Shown: piece after piece, positions 1 through 6,899 of the stretch
How the letters are laid out: each line of letters opens with the position of its first letter
How positions within the stretch are numbered: position 1 is the first letter of the stretch
From: Gonium pectorale
Lineage: Eukaryota > Chlorophyta > Chlorophyceae > Chlamydomonadales > Volvocaceae
Direction: 5' to 3'
NCBI GenBank assembly: GCA_001584585.1
Contig: LSYV01000004.1
Location: 1,587,496-1,604,148 of the forward strand
DNA length: 16,653 nucleotides
The notes under the pieces: generated by a model
Database searches by the model: none
What the model was told of the DNA's origin: nothing
The model's input: only the letters and a program-made list of their open reading frames with translations
Position numbers and translations under genes: made by a program

Positions 1-1293
1 GCCCTGGCCGCGGAGCTTCACCCCCGAGGTGCGTGCGACGGGGCTGACGGCGATGCTGGGTGCGGGAGCCAGGGCCCGAGGGGAAGGCGCTAACGCTGTT
101 GTGCCTTGATCCTGGGGCGCGCTGGCGCGGCACGGCACGTGAAGTGGCAGTGCTACCGAGCTTGATAGCCCTGGTCAAAGGGCGTGTTGCTGTGTGCCAG
201 GAATACTTGTACCCAGTGCTCGAACCGCTGCTGCAAGGCGGTCAAGCGAGGGCAGAAGAACTTTGCGCTCAGAATGCATGACTGTGGACTCAGTGACCAA
301 TACAAAGGAATTGGCGAGCAAGCAAGCAAGTAGCCCCAATGCTCGCTTGGCCCCTCTCTACAGGAGCTGGATCGTGCCGATCTCGGCGCCGCGCTGTTCC
401 CCAACCCCAGCGCCTGGCAGGGCGTGGTGGCCGCGCTGGGCAGTGCCTTCCTGGGGCGCGGCCGCGCGGCCCCGCCGCCGCCCGACCCGCTGCGCTGCTT
501 CTCGCTGGTGCTGCGCGGCGGGCGCTGCCTGCACCTGCAGCTGCCGGCCTCGGGCAACGGGCGCAGCCGGGACGAGTGGGTGGACGCAATCAAGGTGGGC
601 GGCGGGAGGGGGCGGGGGCCGTGGGGGCCATGGAGGAGAGGGTGGTGGGCGGCAGGGGAGGGGGCGCGCGGCGTGCGGGGCGCAGCTGGGGGTCTGGGTG
701 CCTTGGGGCGGTACGGGCAGGACTTATGTCAAGGAGTCAGTTCTGGACGGAGCCCCGGGGGTTATTCGCAGCCAGGACGTGCGCCGCTCGGGGCGGGACA
801 CGCAGTGCTGGCTCGTCCCACACACGTTGGCAGTGCTACGGGGTTCTTGGCGGAGCCGAGTCGGTTGTGGCCGTTGACCGTTGACCACTGGCCTGGCTTG
901 CTCCGTGCAGGACGTCAGCGCGTGCGTCCGCGAAGGCGAGGAGCGCGGCGCGGCGCCAGGCGGCGGCAGGCGGGAGGCGGCCCTGGCCGCGGATTCGGTG
1001 GCGGCGGGCAGCGGCGGCGGCACTGCTGGCGGTGCGGCACCAGCGGGTGCGTGCGCTGGCGGGCAATGGGAGGAACTTCTATGTGGGCCTGGCGAGTGGG
1101 AGCCTCTGCGCGGGGCATTTGTGACCATCAAGAGCTGCAACGGCAGTTCACGACGCAATCGATGCAACTGTCACCACTCCCCGCCCGTGCTGATGGCTTT
1201 CCCGCAGGCTCAAAGCTGCAAGGCGCCGGCGGGTCTCTGGCGAGTGCTGCGGGCAGCGGCGCGCTGGGAGGGGACGTGCGGACGTCTGCCTGA
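1..1293 (+). CDS. PH-like domain protein, C-terminal part (5' end outside window)
   Basis: Four exons are visible: <1-28, 364-594, 911-1046 and 1208-1293 (TGA). All junctions have GT/AG ends and matching phases (0, 0, 1), giving about 158 residues. Exon 1 ends in PWPRSFTPE and joins ELDRADLGAALFPNP. Exon 2 has a beta-strand pattern (CFSLVLRGGRCLHLQLPAS) followed by RDEWVDAIK, and exon 3 continues the helix with DVSACVREGEER. A strand pair followed by a helix with a conserved Trp is the end of a pleckstrin-homology fold, which usually binds phosphoinositides or protein partners at membranes. The remaining 60 residues are a Gly/Ala/Ser-rich tail ending in DVRTSA. The first half of the PH domain and everything upstream lie outside the window, so the protein class (for example PH-RCC1 type or a trafficking regulator) cannot be named. 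The splice model is well supported; the domain call is by pattern only. Confidence 0.72.
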
Positions 1294-1460
1294 AGAGCAG
1301 AGCAGGCTTGGGGAGCGACGCCGCCGCGACCGCCTCGTGGCGATGGCGGGAGCCCTCGAGCGGGCAGGCATTGCAGCATGCAGCATAGCGGAGCGCATGA
1401 AGTTGAAGTTAGGGGCCCACGGGCGTTTGCGTCGGGATTTGCAGGAGTGTCGCATTCAAC

Positions 1461-1519
1461 CAGTCAGTTACAATGTGCATATGTGTGTCAGGTTGCAGCG
1501 TCGAAACACTTTGCAACTA
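1461..1519 (+). repeat. Diverged direct repeat, copy 1 (copy 2 at 1798-1854)
   Basis: Both copies start with CAGTCAGT, share the core CAGGTTGCAGCGT and continue with AAAC-x-CTTTGC. They are about 337 bp apart with small differences in between. Both lie downstream of the PH gene's stop codon, so they may be duplicated 3' UTR sequence or remnants of a dispersed repeat. Confidence 0.5.
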
Positions 1520-1797
1520 ATGGCTTGAGCAGAACGATACAGTAGTAGGGGCTGGGGGGAGCGTTGTTGAGCAGACGGGGTCGCCGCTGACCTGCCTAGG
1601 GGCGACGGCGTATGCCGGAGGTCGCGGGTCGCGGGGTCAGCATGTGGGCTTCATGTGGTGATGGCACGTGTGGTGGTCATGTGCATGGGGTGCCCGGCGC
1701 CGTGGCCGCTTGGCGGCCCTTCATCCCTAACCCGCTGCGGGTCAGTCGTGGCAAGAGGGCACTTTCGCGCCGTGAGTGCAGGAGTGGAATATTCTAG

Positions 1798-1854
1798 CAG
1801 TCAGTCATTAGCTGCGCATGTTTTGCCAGGTTGCAGCGTAAACGCTTTGCTGTA
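1798..1854 (+). repeat. Diverged direct repeat, copy 2
   Basis: Partner of 1461-1519, sharing CAGTCAGT at the left, CAGGTTGCAGCGT in the middle and AAACGCTTTGC at the right. The flanking sequence shows no further similarity, so the duplication does not extend beyond about 57 bp. Confidence 0.5.
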
Positions 1855-2179
1855 GACGGCGAGGAGTGCCCCTTCCCCCCCCCATCTCTCCCGTCGCTTG
1901 ACAGGGCTAGGTGGACACGGTCATCAGGGAAACGTTCAGCGGGTGAACACGGTGGTTGGGGCCGAGAGGAAGAGCCAGGTTAGGTTGACATGATAACATG
2001 GCCTTCGCGTTTCACGGAGTATCCAGTATGCCGTTCACGGCCCAGAGACGCTGTCAGTTTGTCTGGCCGCCAACATGCGGGGCACGTGCGCATACCTAAG
2101 TTTAAACAATGTAGAGACGGAACGCTGCATGCACCGCCCCTCCCCACGGGTCGGACATAGTTCCTGCGTTGGAGAGCTC

Positions 2180-2184
2180 TGTAA
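2180..2184 (+). promoter_or_regulatory. Candidate TGTAA poly(A) signal for the PH-domain gene
   Basis: This is the first plus-strand TGTAA after the stop at 1293. TGTAA is the dominant poly(A) signal in chlamydomonad nuclear genes. It implies a 3' UTR of about 0.9 kb, which is within the usual range for these algae. The motif abuts a telomere-like sequence, so the match could also be incidental. Confidence 0.35.
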
Positions 2185-2197
2185 ACCCTAAAACCCT
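2183..2197 (+). repeat. Short telomere-like / telo-box motif (CCCTAAAA type)
   Basis: The sequence AAACCCTAAAACCCT is nearly two units of the CCCTAAAA repeat known from Chlamydomonas telomeres, and contains the plant telo-box AAACCCTAA. At 15 bp it is too short to call an interstitial telomere with confidence; a regulatory motif or chance are alternatives. Confidence 0.35.
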
Positions 2198-2700
2198 GAC
2201 AGCCCACTAAAATAACATGCATACACGCAAGGGAGACCTCCACTGGATACATCGTGGTACACATCCTAGCTTGCCCAGCGACCGGGAACGCGCGCGCGCA
2301 AGAGGCGCCCTAGTGACCCGATTCGCCTAGGCCGCGGCGGCAGGCCTGTCCAAACCGCGTCCCTTGCAGCGCTGAGCATTGTCAGAGCCCTGGTTTGTGG
2401 CCCGCCACACGTGGGAGCGTTGCCGGGGGCGAAATCGCGAAGCCGGGCGGCATGGGCCCGCGCCCCCTCCCGACCAGCAAACTGAGCGCGATTTTTAGCA
2501 GCGTCTTATAGCTCAATATCATTAGGGTGTATTGCGACGTTAACGTGCCGCGAAGGCCGCCTTTGGCCTAGCTTTCAGCCTCATGCGCGAGGCGTAGGCC
2601 CCAGACAGGCTCGACATAGCTGTTATAGATAACACGTCGAGAAGAACACCGACGGATAGTTTCTGCTAGCAGTGCGCGGGGCGCACGCGAGGCAGTCGGC

Positions 2701-2903
2701 ATGGCCAGCAGCGACGACGTGGGTGATAGCGACCAATGGTGGGACAGCGGAGACGAGGACGGGGACAGCGGCGGCGAGCAGACGGGGACATGGCCGATGG
2801 CGACGGCGATGGCGACGGCGGGGGCGACGGCCTGCTCCGCGGCGGCCTGGCGGACGCGCTGGGCCAGCCCACTGGCGACTTTGCGACGCCGGGCACAATG
2901 AGA
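2701..2903 (+). other. Acidic low-complexity ORF region, possible 5' exon of the downstream gene
   Basis: An ATG at 2701 in a good context (GGCATGGCC) opens a frame starting MASSDDVGDSDQWWDSGDED that loses its acidic character near 2780. In another frame an ATG at 2790 opens MADGDGDGDGGGDGLL and runs to a possible GTGGGT donor at 2904 in phase 0, which would splice in frame to the acceptor before 3298. The DNA is rich in GGCGAC/GATGGC units, which read as Asp-Gly in one frame and look coding by composition alone. The choices are: a real first exon from 2790, a first exon from 2701 broken by a 1-bp indel near 2780, or a non-coding satellite-like stretch. Confidence 0.3.
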
Positions 2904-3031
2904 GTGGGTCGGCGCTGCTGTTACCCTTCTTTACCGCAGTTTCCCCGGGTTACGGCAGTGACGCAACACTTCGCCCATGCCGCATGGACCTCGCCTGCGC
3001 GTGCCGTCTTACACATTGTTATCCTGTCAAA

Positions 3032-4867
3032 ATGAAGAAACCGCTGGTCGGACTAGCTCTGCTTTGGCTCGCGATCGCCGCCGCCGCCTCCGGCAGCGGT
3101 GAGCCCCGGTGCTGCACAGTGATCCCGGGACCCCTCTTTAGTCTGTAATGAGACGTGCATTGGGACTGTGCGCGTGGATACACATTTCAACCTCTCACAA
3201 ACGCTCGGTTGCCCGGCCGACCCGCAGGTCGCGGTGGCGATATGCGCGGCGGTAAGCGCACGCCGGCGTTTGCGCCAGAGGCGGGTGTGCTTACCAGTGC
3301 TCATTTCCCGCAAATGTCATCGAGATATCCAATGACGACAGCAGCGATGACGACTCGCCGCCCCCGGCGCCGCCGCGGGCACCACCGCCGAAGCCGCCGC
3401 GCGCACCGCCGAAGCCGCCGCGCGCGCCGCCGTCGCATCAGCCGCCTTGGCAGCCGTCCCAGCAGCAGCAGCAGCTGCCACCTCGGCAGCTGCAGCAGCA
3501 GTCGCCGGCACCTCGACTCATGTCGGCGTTTGTGTCGCACGACCAGCAGCGCATGTACCGGATGCTGCTGACGGCTCTTAAGGCTCAGGCCAACCGGACG
3601 CAGTCCGAGGACCACACTTCAACGACCAGGTGGCATTACAAGCCATCCAGGTATGATTGCAGTCTCAAAGAGCCCCCGCGCGTCCTGATCCTCGGCGCAC
3701 CTTTCGACTGTGCGTCTCCTTTCCAATGCCTCCGCCGGCCTTTGTGTGTTTTGTGCACCAAGGCAGGCCTGTGGGTGGGCGACTGTGTAATGCTTTACAC
3801 TTGCCCCTGGTTTGTCCTGTCCTGGGCTTACCTTGGCCACCCTCCCCGCAGTTACGTGCCCAACCGCTCCCTTCGCCCCGACGACCCCCCCAAGAAGCGC
3901 GCATCTGGTCAGCCGCCACATCTACTGGGCGACCCGCTGAACCGCAAGCACTTCTCCTTGCCTGCGGCTAACCTTCACAACAATCTGAGGGGCCTGGTCG
4001 GCGGTCCGTTCCGCGTCGCGCACAGGGACGCCTGGTTACGGCACACGTCGCGCATGTCAAACTCCGACACACGGCCGTTCAGCGACGCCGATGAGTTCGA
4101 CATGTGGACGCTGGACAGCCAGGATGCGTGCCTGAGATGCTTCAAGGTCAGTGTTGCGCGATTGTCTTCTTGCTCTGAAACTCCCATGAGCTTGACGCCA
4201 TAGCTACACATTTGAGACCAGCACTGTGTATCTGTACTACCGCCAGCGCCCCTTGAATGTGCCGTGCCTGTCCGCGATCTCGCACTCTCTCCCCACCCCG
4301 CAGTGCCCGTGGTGCGGCGCGCCTCTGCGTGGCACCCCCGCACAACGACCTACCGCTGCGTCCCTGTCGTACCAGGACTACCCTGGCCAGCGATGGGCCC
4401 CCAGGATGTGGGTTACCTGCCCTAGGGGTTGCGGTTGGAAGCTCACGGTGCATGCATTCGTAAAGTTCCTGAACAAGTGCTTCGGCGACCAGTCCCGTGG
4501 GGCATGGACGCCGCCGCCTGACGACCCGCCGGTCAAGAAGCGCTCCCATCGCCGCGCCGCAAGTGAGGATGGGCTTGACAGAGTTCCTGCCGGCGGAGGC
4601 GCGTACGGGAGTGCCGCTGACTACAGCCCCGCTTCCGCCACCAACCGTGAAGCGGCAGGAACTCTGTCAAGCCCGTCCTCACTTGCGGCGCGGCAATGGG
4701 AGCGCTTCTTGACCGGCGGGTCGTCAGGCGGCGGCGTCCATGCCCCACGGGACTGGTCGCCGAAGCACTTGTTCAGGAACTTTACGAATGCATGCACCGT
4801 GAGCTTCCAACCGCAACCCCTAGGGCAGGTAACCCACATCCTGGGGGCCCATCGCTGGCCAGGGTAG
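3032..4867 (+). CDS. Pro/Gln-rich protein with SUMO-interaction-like motif and Cys cluster; last exon runs into an inverted repeat
   Basis: Model: 3032-3098, 3281-3650, 3852-4146 and 4304-4867 (TAG), 431 residues, with all phases consistent. The first exon encodes MKKPLVGLALLWLAIAAAAS, a textbook signal peptide, in a good start context (TCAAAATGAAG) and before a clean GTGAGC donor. Exon 2 then holds VIEIS followed by NDDSSDDDS, the pattern of a SUMO-interaction motif, next PPRAPP repeats (a 21-bp DNA unit at 3391-3432), a Gln run, and RMYRMLLTALKAQANR. Exon 3 is basic (PPKKRAS) and ends in CLRC. Exon 4 opens CPWCG and has CPRGCGWKL about 35 residues later, so CxxC-x2-CxxC...CxxxC may bind zinc. 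A secretory start and a nuclear-looking body conflict. The alternative 5' exon 2790-2903 spliced to 3298 gives 441 residues with no signal peptide. Exon 4 may instead end at the GTGAGG donor at 4562; beyond about 4592 it reads through loop and antisense repeat sequence. Family not recognised. Confidence 0.5.
3391..3432 (+). repeat. 21-bp tandem repeat encoding KPPRAPP (2 units, 1 mismatch)
   Basis: Units 3391-3411 and 3412-3432 differ at one base and each encode KPPRAPP; a degenerate third unit (PPRAPPP) precedes them. The period is a multiple of three, so the array preserves the reading frame, as expected of a selected proline-rich linker. Confidence 0.75.
4367..4592 (+). repeat. Inverted repeat, left arm (226 bp, within the Cys-cluster exon)
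   Basis: Base-by-base comparison shows that 4367-4592 is the reverse complement of 4653-4878 with no gaps and two mismatches (near 4550 and 4570), about 99% identity. The left arm is the sense exon of the Cys-cluster gene, covering SYQDYPGQRWAPRM to DGLDRVP. The loop is 60 bp (4593-4652). Outside 4367 and 4878 the similarity stops abruptly. Confidence 0.95.
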
Positions 4868-4878
4868 TCCTGGTACGA
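4653..4878 (-). repeat. Inverted repeat, right arm (226 bp, antisense copy of the exon)
   Basis: Reverse complement of 4367-4592. Read on the minus strand it keeps the same open frame, including MWVTCPRGCGWKL and the basic VKKRSH stretch, with one amino-acid change (SHRRAAS to SHCRAAS). On the plus strand it is also open until the TAG at 4865, so the annotated C-terminus of the upstream gene is antisense-encoded here. The near identity points to recent origin or ongoing conversion. Confidence 0.95.
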
Positions 4879-4886
4879 GGGTATGG

Positions 4887-5026
4887 TGACAGAGTTCCTG
4901 CCGGCGGAGGCGCGTACGGGAGTGCCGCTGACTACAGCCCCGCTTCCGCCACCAACCGTGAAGCGGCAGGAACTCTGTCAAGCCCGTCCTCACTTGCGGC
5001 GCGGCGATGGGAGCGCTTCTTGACCG
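4887..5026 (+). repeat. Partial third copy of the loop and inner right arm (140 bp direct repeat)
   Basis: Direct duplicate of 4576-4715 with one mismatch (4695/5006). It contains the inner 17 bp of the left arm, the complete 60-bp loop and the inner 63 bp of the right arm. It is therefore itself a small palindromic unit (TGACAGAGTTCCTGCCG, loop, and its complement). At position 5006 it has the left-arm base, while its equivalent of the other variable site has the right-arm base, so it is a mosaic of the two arms. Confidence 0.95.
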
Positions 5027-5061
5027 TAGGTCATGTGTTATGCAAGGTGTTAACCGGGCTG

Positions 5062-5085
5062 GATTCAGGAGGGGATTCAGGAGGG
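5062..5085 (+). repeat. 12-bp tandem duplication (GATTCAGGAGGG x2)
   Basis: Two perfect adjacent 12-bp units just beyond the third repeat copy, in non-coding sequence. Probably replication slippage. Confidence 0.85.
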
Positions 5086-5247
5086 GATAAGTAGCGCTGG
5101 TTAGGGAGCGTTTTAAATGCGGTGTGCAATGTATTAATGGAGCTGCAGGTCGCATTCAGCATGGCCCGCCCAGGCAACATTATGGTCATTATCATAGGCC
5201 CCGTGGTCTAGGTAGTACGTGTCGTGGCGCCCTGTGTACTGTCACCC

Positions 5248-5252
5248 TGTAA
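5248..5252 (+). promoter_or_regulatory. Candidate TGTAA poly(A) signal for the Cys-cluster gene
   Basis: First plus-strand TGTAA after the stop at 4867, about 380 nt downstream. The transcript would then contain the whole inverted repeat and the third partial copy. Further TGTAA motifs follow at 5531 and about 5549. Confidence 0.4.
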
Positions 5253-5887
5253 GGGCTGAAGACTACCAACCGAGAAGCTTTACGTATAGCTATTGGTGTA
5301 CAGGGCAGCAAGGCTGGTGGGTTGTGACTCTATATATGGTGCAACTGTGTCGAGTGCACTGTGCCCGTAGCGGCTTCATTCAGGTGAGTGTGTATGGCTT
5401 CACTACGGCATGAGTTTGTATCTGACATCAGGTAGGAATGGACTTTCCGAGGCTAGATCTGAGTGCATGGTGGTTGGTATATGTATGTGCTGCCACATGC
5501 TTGGGCTCACAATGCGAAGCTGGCTTCTGGTGTAACTTGGAAGTGCCTTGTAAGGTGCCCGTTTGCACCTGCAAACCTTGGCGCGACACAATACGTGAAG
5601 AGGGTAGTGAATGCTGCAGCCAGCAGTCAAGCCAGCAGTGCTGTGCAGGGGCGCCTCGTGTGCACAACAAATGTGGCTCCACGAAAGCTGAGTGACCGGC
5701 CTACAAAGCACTATGTTAGCCTGACAAGCACATAGAACGCGCATCTGCAATCAATTTGAGCAGTAGGAGCATTTGGCAGGGATGGTTGGTGGGTAGAAGC
5801 GAACACTTGCCGAGTTTGGTCATCACACCTCTTCCGTGCGCCACGTGCCGTGCGCACTGAAAGCAGCGCATTGGGTTATGCAGGTGT

Positions 5888-5918
5888 GGTGGCTGGGGCT
5901 GGGCAAGCCCCAGCCACC
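5888..5918. repeat. Perfect 13-bp inverted repeat with 5-nt loop
   Basis: Arms 5888-5900 (GGTGGCTGGGGCT) and 5906-5918 are exact reverse complements around GGGCA. No oligo-T follows and the host is eukaryotic, so this is not a bacterial-type terminator. It could be the tip of a small transposon or an RNA stem. Confidence 0.85.
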
Positions 5919-6500
5919 AGTTAGGCGGTATATTTAAGGTGTCACGCCGTGAAGATTGCCCATTGTATGCAATGCGGGGTAGGAGGTGGAATGGCCCTCT
6001 GCCCGTGCTTGGTGGCTCAGAAAGCCTCTATGCAACACCGACGCCACCAGAGCAGATGCACGCCTGGCTACGAGGCGCTGTGTACGGCACGTGCTGTTGT
6101 CGAGCATTACAGCCGCGAAGCAGCTCGTACTCAGCTGCGCGACCCCAGAGCAAAGCTGAAAAGCTAAGGGTGAAGGGATGTGCTCTTCAGTACTCCGGGT
6201 ATGTGCTGTTCTCGGGACACAGGGCGGGGAGGGGGCACCTGGCAAATGGGGGGATGCCTGCGATACAGGTGGAGCAGGGATGCCGGCGCTGGGGATTAAG
6301 TGGCGTGGGTGGGACCGGGAGGCCGGTGCCGCGGTGCGCCTTGCACGCGGGTCCCAGCTGTGACCGCTGAGCCCATCGTGCATGATTGACCGCGCTCACC
6401 GGATTGGCCTCGCTCGCCACGCGCCTGTCCCCTCCCCCCGCCTTCCCTCCTCCACCCACCCGCTGTGCCTCCCACGTGACCCTCTTCCGTCCGACGACAG

Positions 6501-6899
6501 GTGCTGCGCAAGTTCTTCGACCAGATCCCCTGTCAGTACGGTGGCGGCGGAGGTGGTCACGTTCGGCCTGGCGCCGCCGCACTTCAAGTTCTTTACGGCA
6601 AAGTACGACCCATCGCGGTCGTACGTGCTGCTGACGATTGACATGACGTATCACAGCAGCCCCTATCAGGTGTGCGGTTGTGCGCCGCAGCTCGCCATAT
6701 TCGGTTTCACCAGCTCGCCAGAAACGTAGAGAGCAGTACCCGCGCATTGGCCCCACTACCGTATCCGGTATTCTACCGGCGTACTTGAACGGTAAGTCAG
6801 TCGAAACATGTGCGCGGCGGTGCTGATTTGCAGTTTTTGAAGTTCCTACGCGCAAACGCGGTTACAACGCCGTTACAACGCGGTTACGACACCGCCTGA
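6501..6899 (+). pseudogene. 3' end of an unrecognised gene with an apparent 1-bp frameshift
   Basis: Two exons are visible: 6501-6669 and 6834-6899 (TGA). The first follows a long CT-rich tract and CAG; it ends in CAG before GTGTGC in phase 0 and joins FLKFLRANAVTTPLQRGYD. Within the first exon the coding signal changes frame. From 6501 the frame VLRKFFDQIPCQY has G/C at nearly every third position, then near 6540-6545 the bias moves to the next frame, which reads VTFGLAPPHFKFF and KYDPSRSYVLLTID. One surplus base near the GGTGGCGGCGG run explains this. It is either a real disabling indel or a sequencing error. If the latter, this is an ordinary gene end. Upstream exons were not identified and no family is recognised. 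Confidence 0.5.
6858..6890 (+). repeat. 11-bp tandem repeat (3 units) inside the terminal exon
   Basis: Units GCGGTTACAAC, GCCGTTACAAC and GCGGTTACGAC are adjacent. The period is not a multiple of three, so each unit is read in a different frame; the product is NAVTTPLQRGYD. This supports relaxed constraint on the very C-terminus of the broken gene. Confidence 0.8.

Larger units (their letters stand above)
1294..2700. other. Probable 3' UTR and intergenic region without a supported gene
   Basis: No reading frame in this 1.4 kb combines coding-type third-position bias with usable splice sites. The first TGTAA on the plus strand after the PH gene's stop is at 2180, so that gene's 3' UTR may reach about 2200. 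The segment holds a diverged direct repeat (1461-1519 and 1798-1854), a telomere-like motif (2183-2197) and a short GC alternation near 2290. The part nearest the next gene (about 2490-2540) is locally AT-richer and could hold its promoter, but I see no clear TATA box. Confidence 0.5.
5027..6500. other. AT-richer region with no supported gene
   Basis: Base composition falls to near-balanced after the repeat cluster and third-position bias disappears. Several frames stay open (for example 5463-5735 plus, and 5939-6370 plus), but none has coding-type third-position bias and most lack a good ATG or splice context. TGTAA motifs at 5248, 5531 and near 5549 fit 3' UTR sequence. A perfect 13-bp hairpin sits at 5888-5918. 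The last 100 bp before 6501 are a CT-rich tract typical of a 3' intron end, so part of 6180-6500 is probably intron of the next gene. Confidence 0.5.

Noticed and set aside
3228..3251. 24-nt micro-exon between CCCGCAG and GTAAGC
   Set aside because: The splice sites look good, but its inclusion leaves phase 1 at 3251 and would need a 29-nt intron to reach the Pro-rich frame. Direct splicing from 3098 to 3281 is simpler.
5463..5735. 91-codon plus-strand open frame in the AT-richer region
   Set aside because: It has no ATG at its start, unbiased third positions and no splice context. It lies in probable 3' flank with several TGTAA motifs.
6396..6644. Minus-strand open frame with protein-like sequence across the frameshifted exon
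   Set aside because: It would avoid the frameshift, but the CT-rich tract and CAG at 6500 and the GTGTGC donor at 6670 fit a plus-strand exon, and the minus frame lacks matching splice sites.
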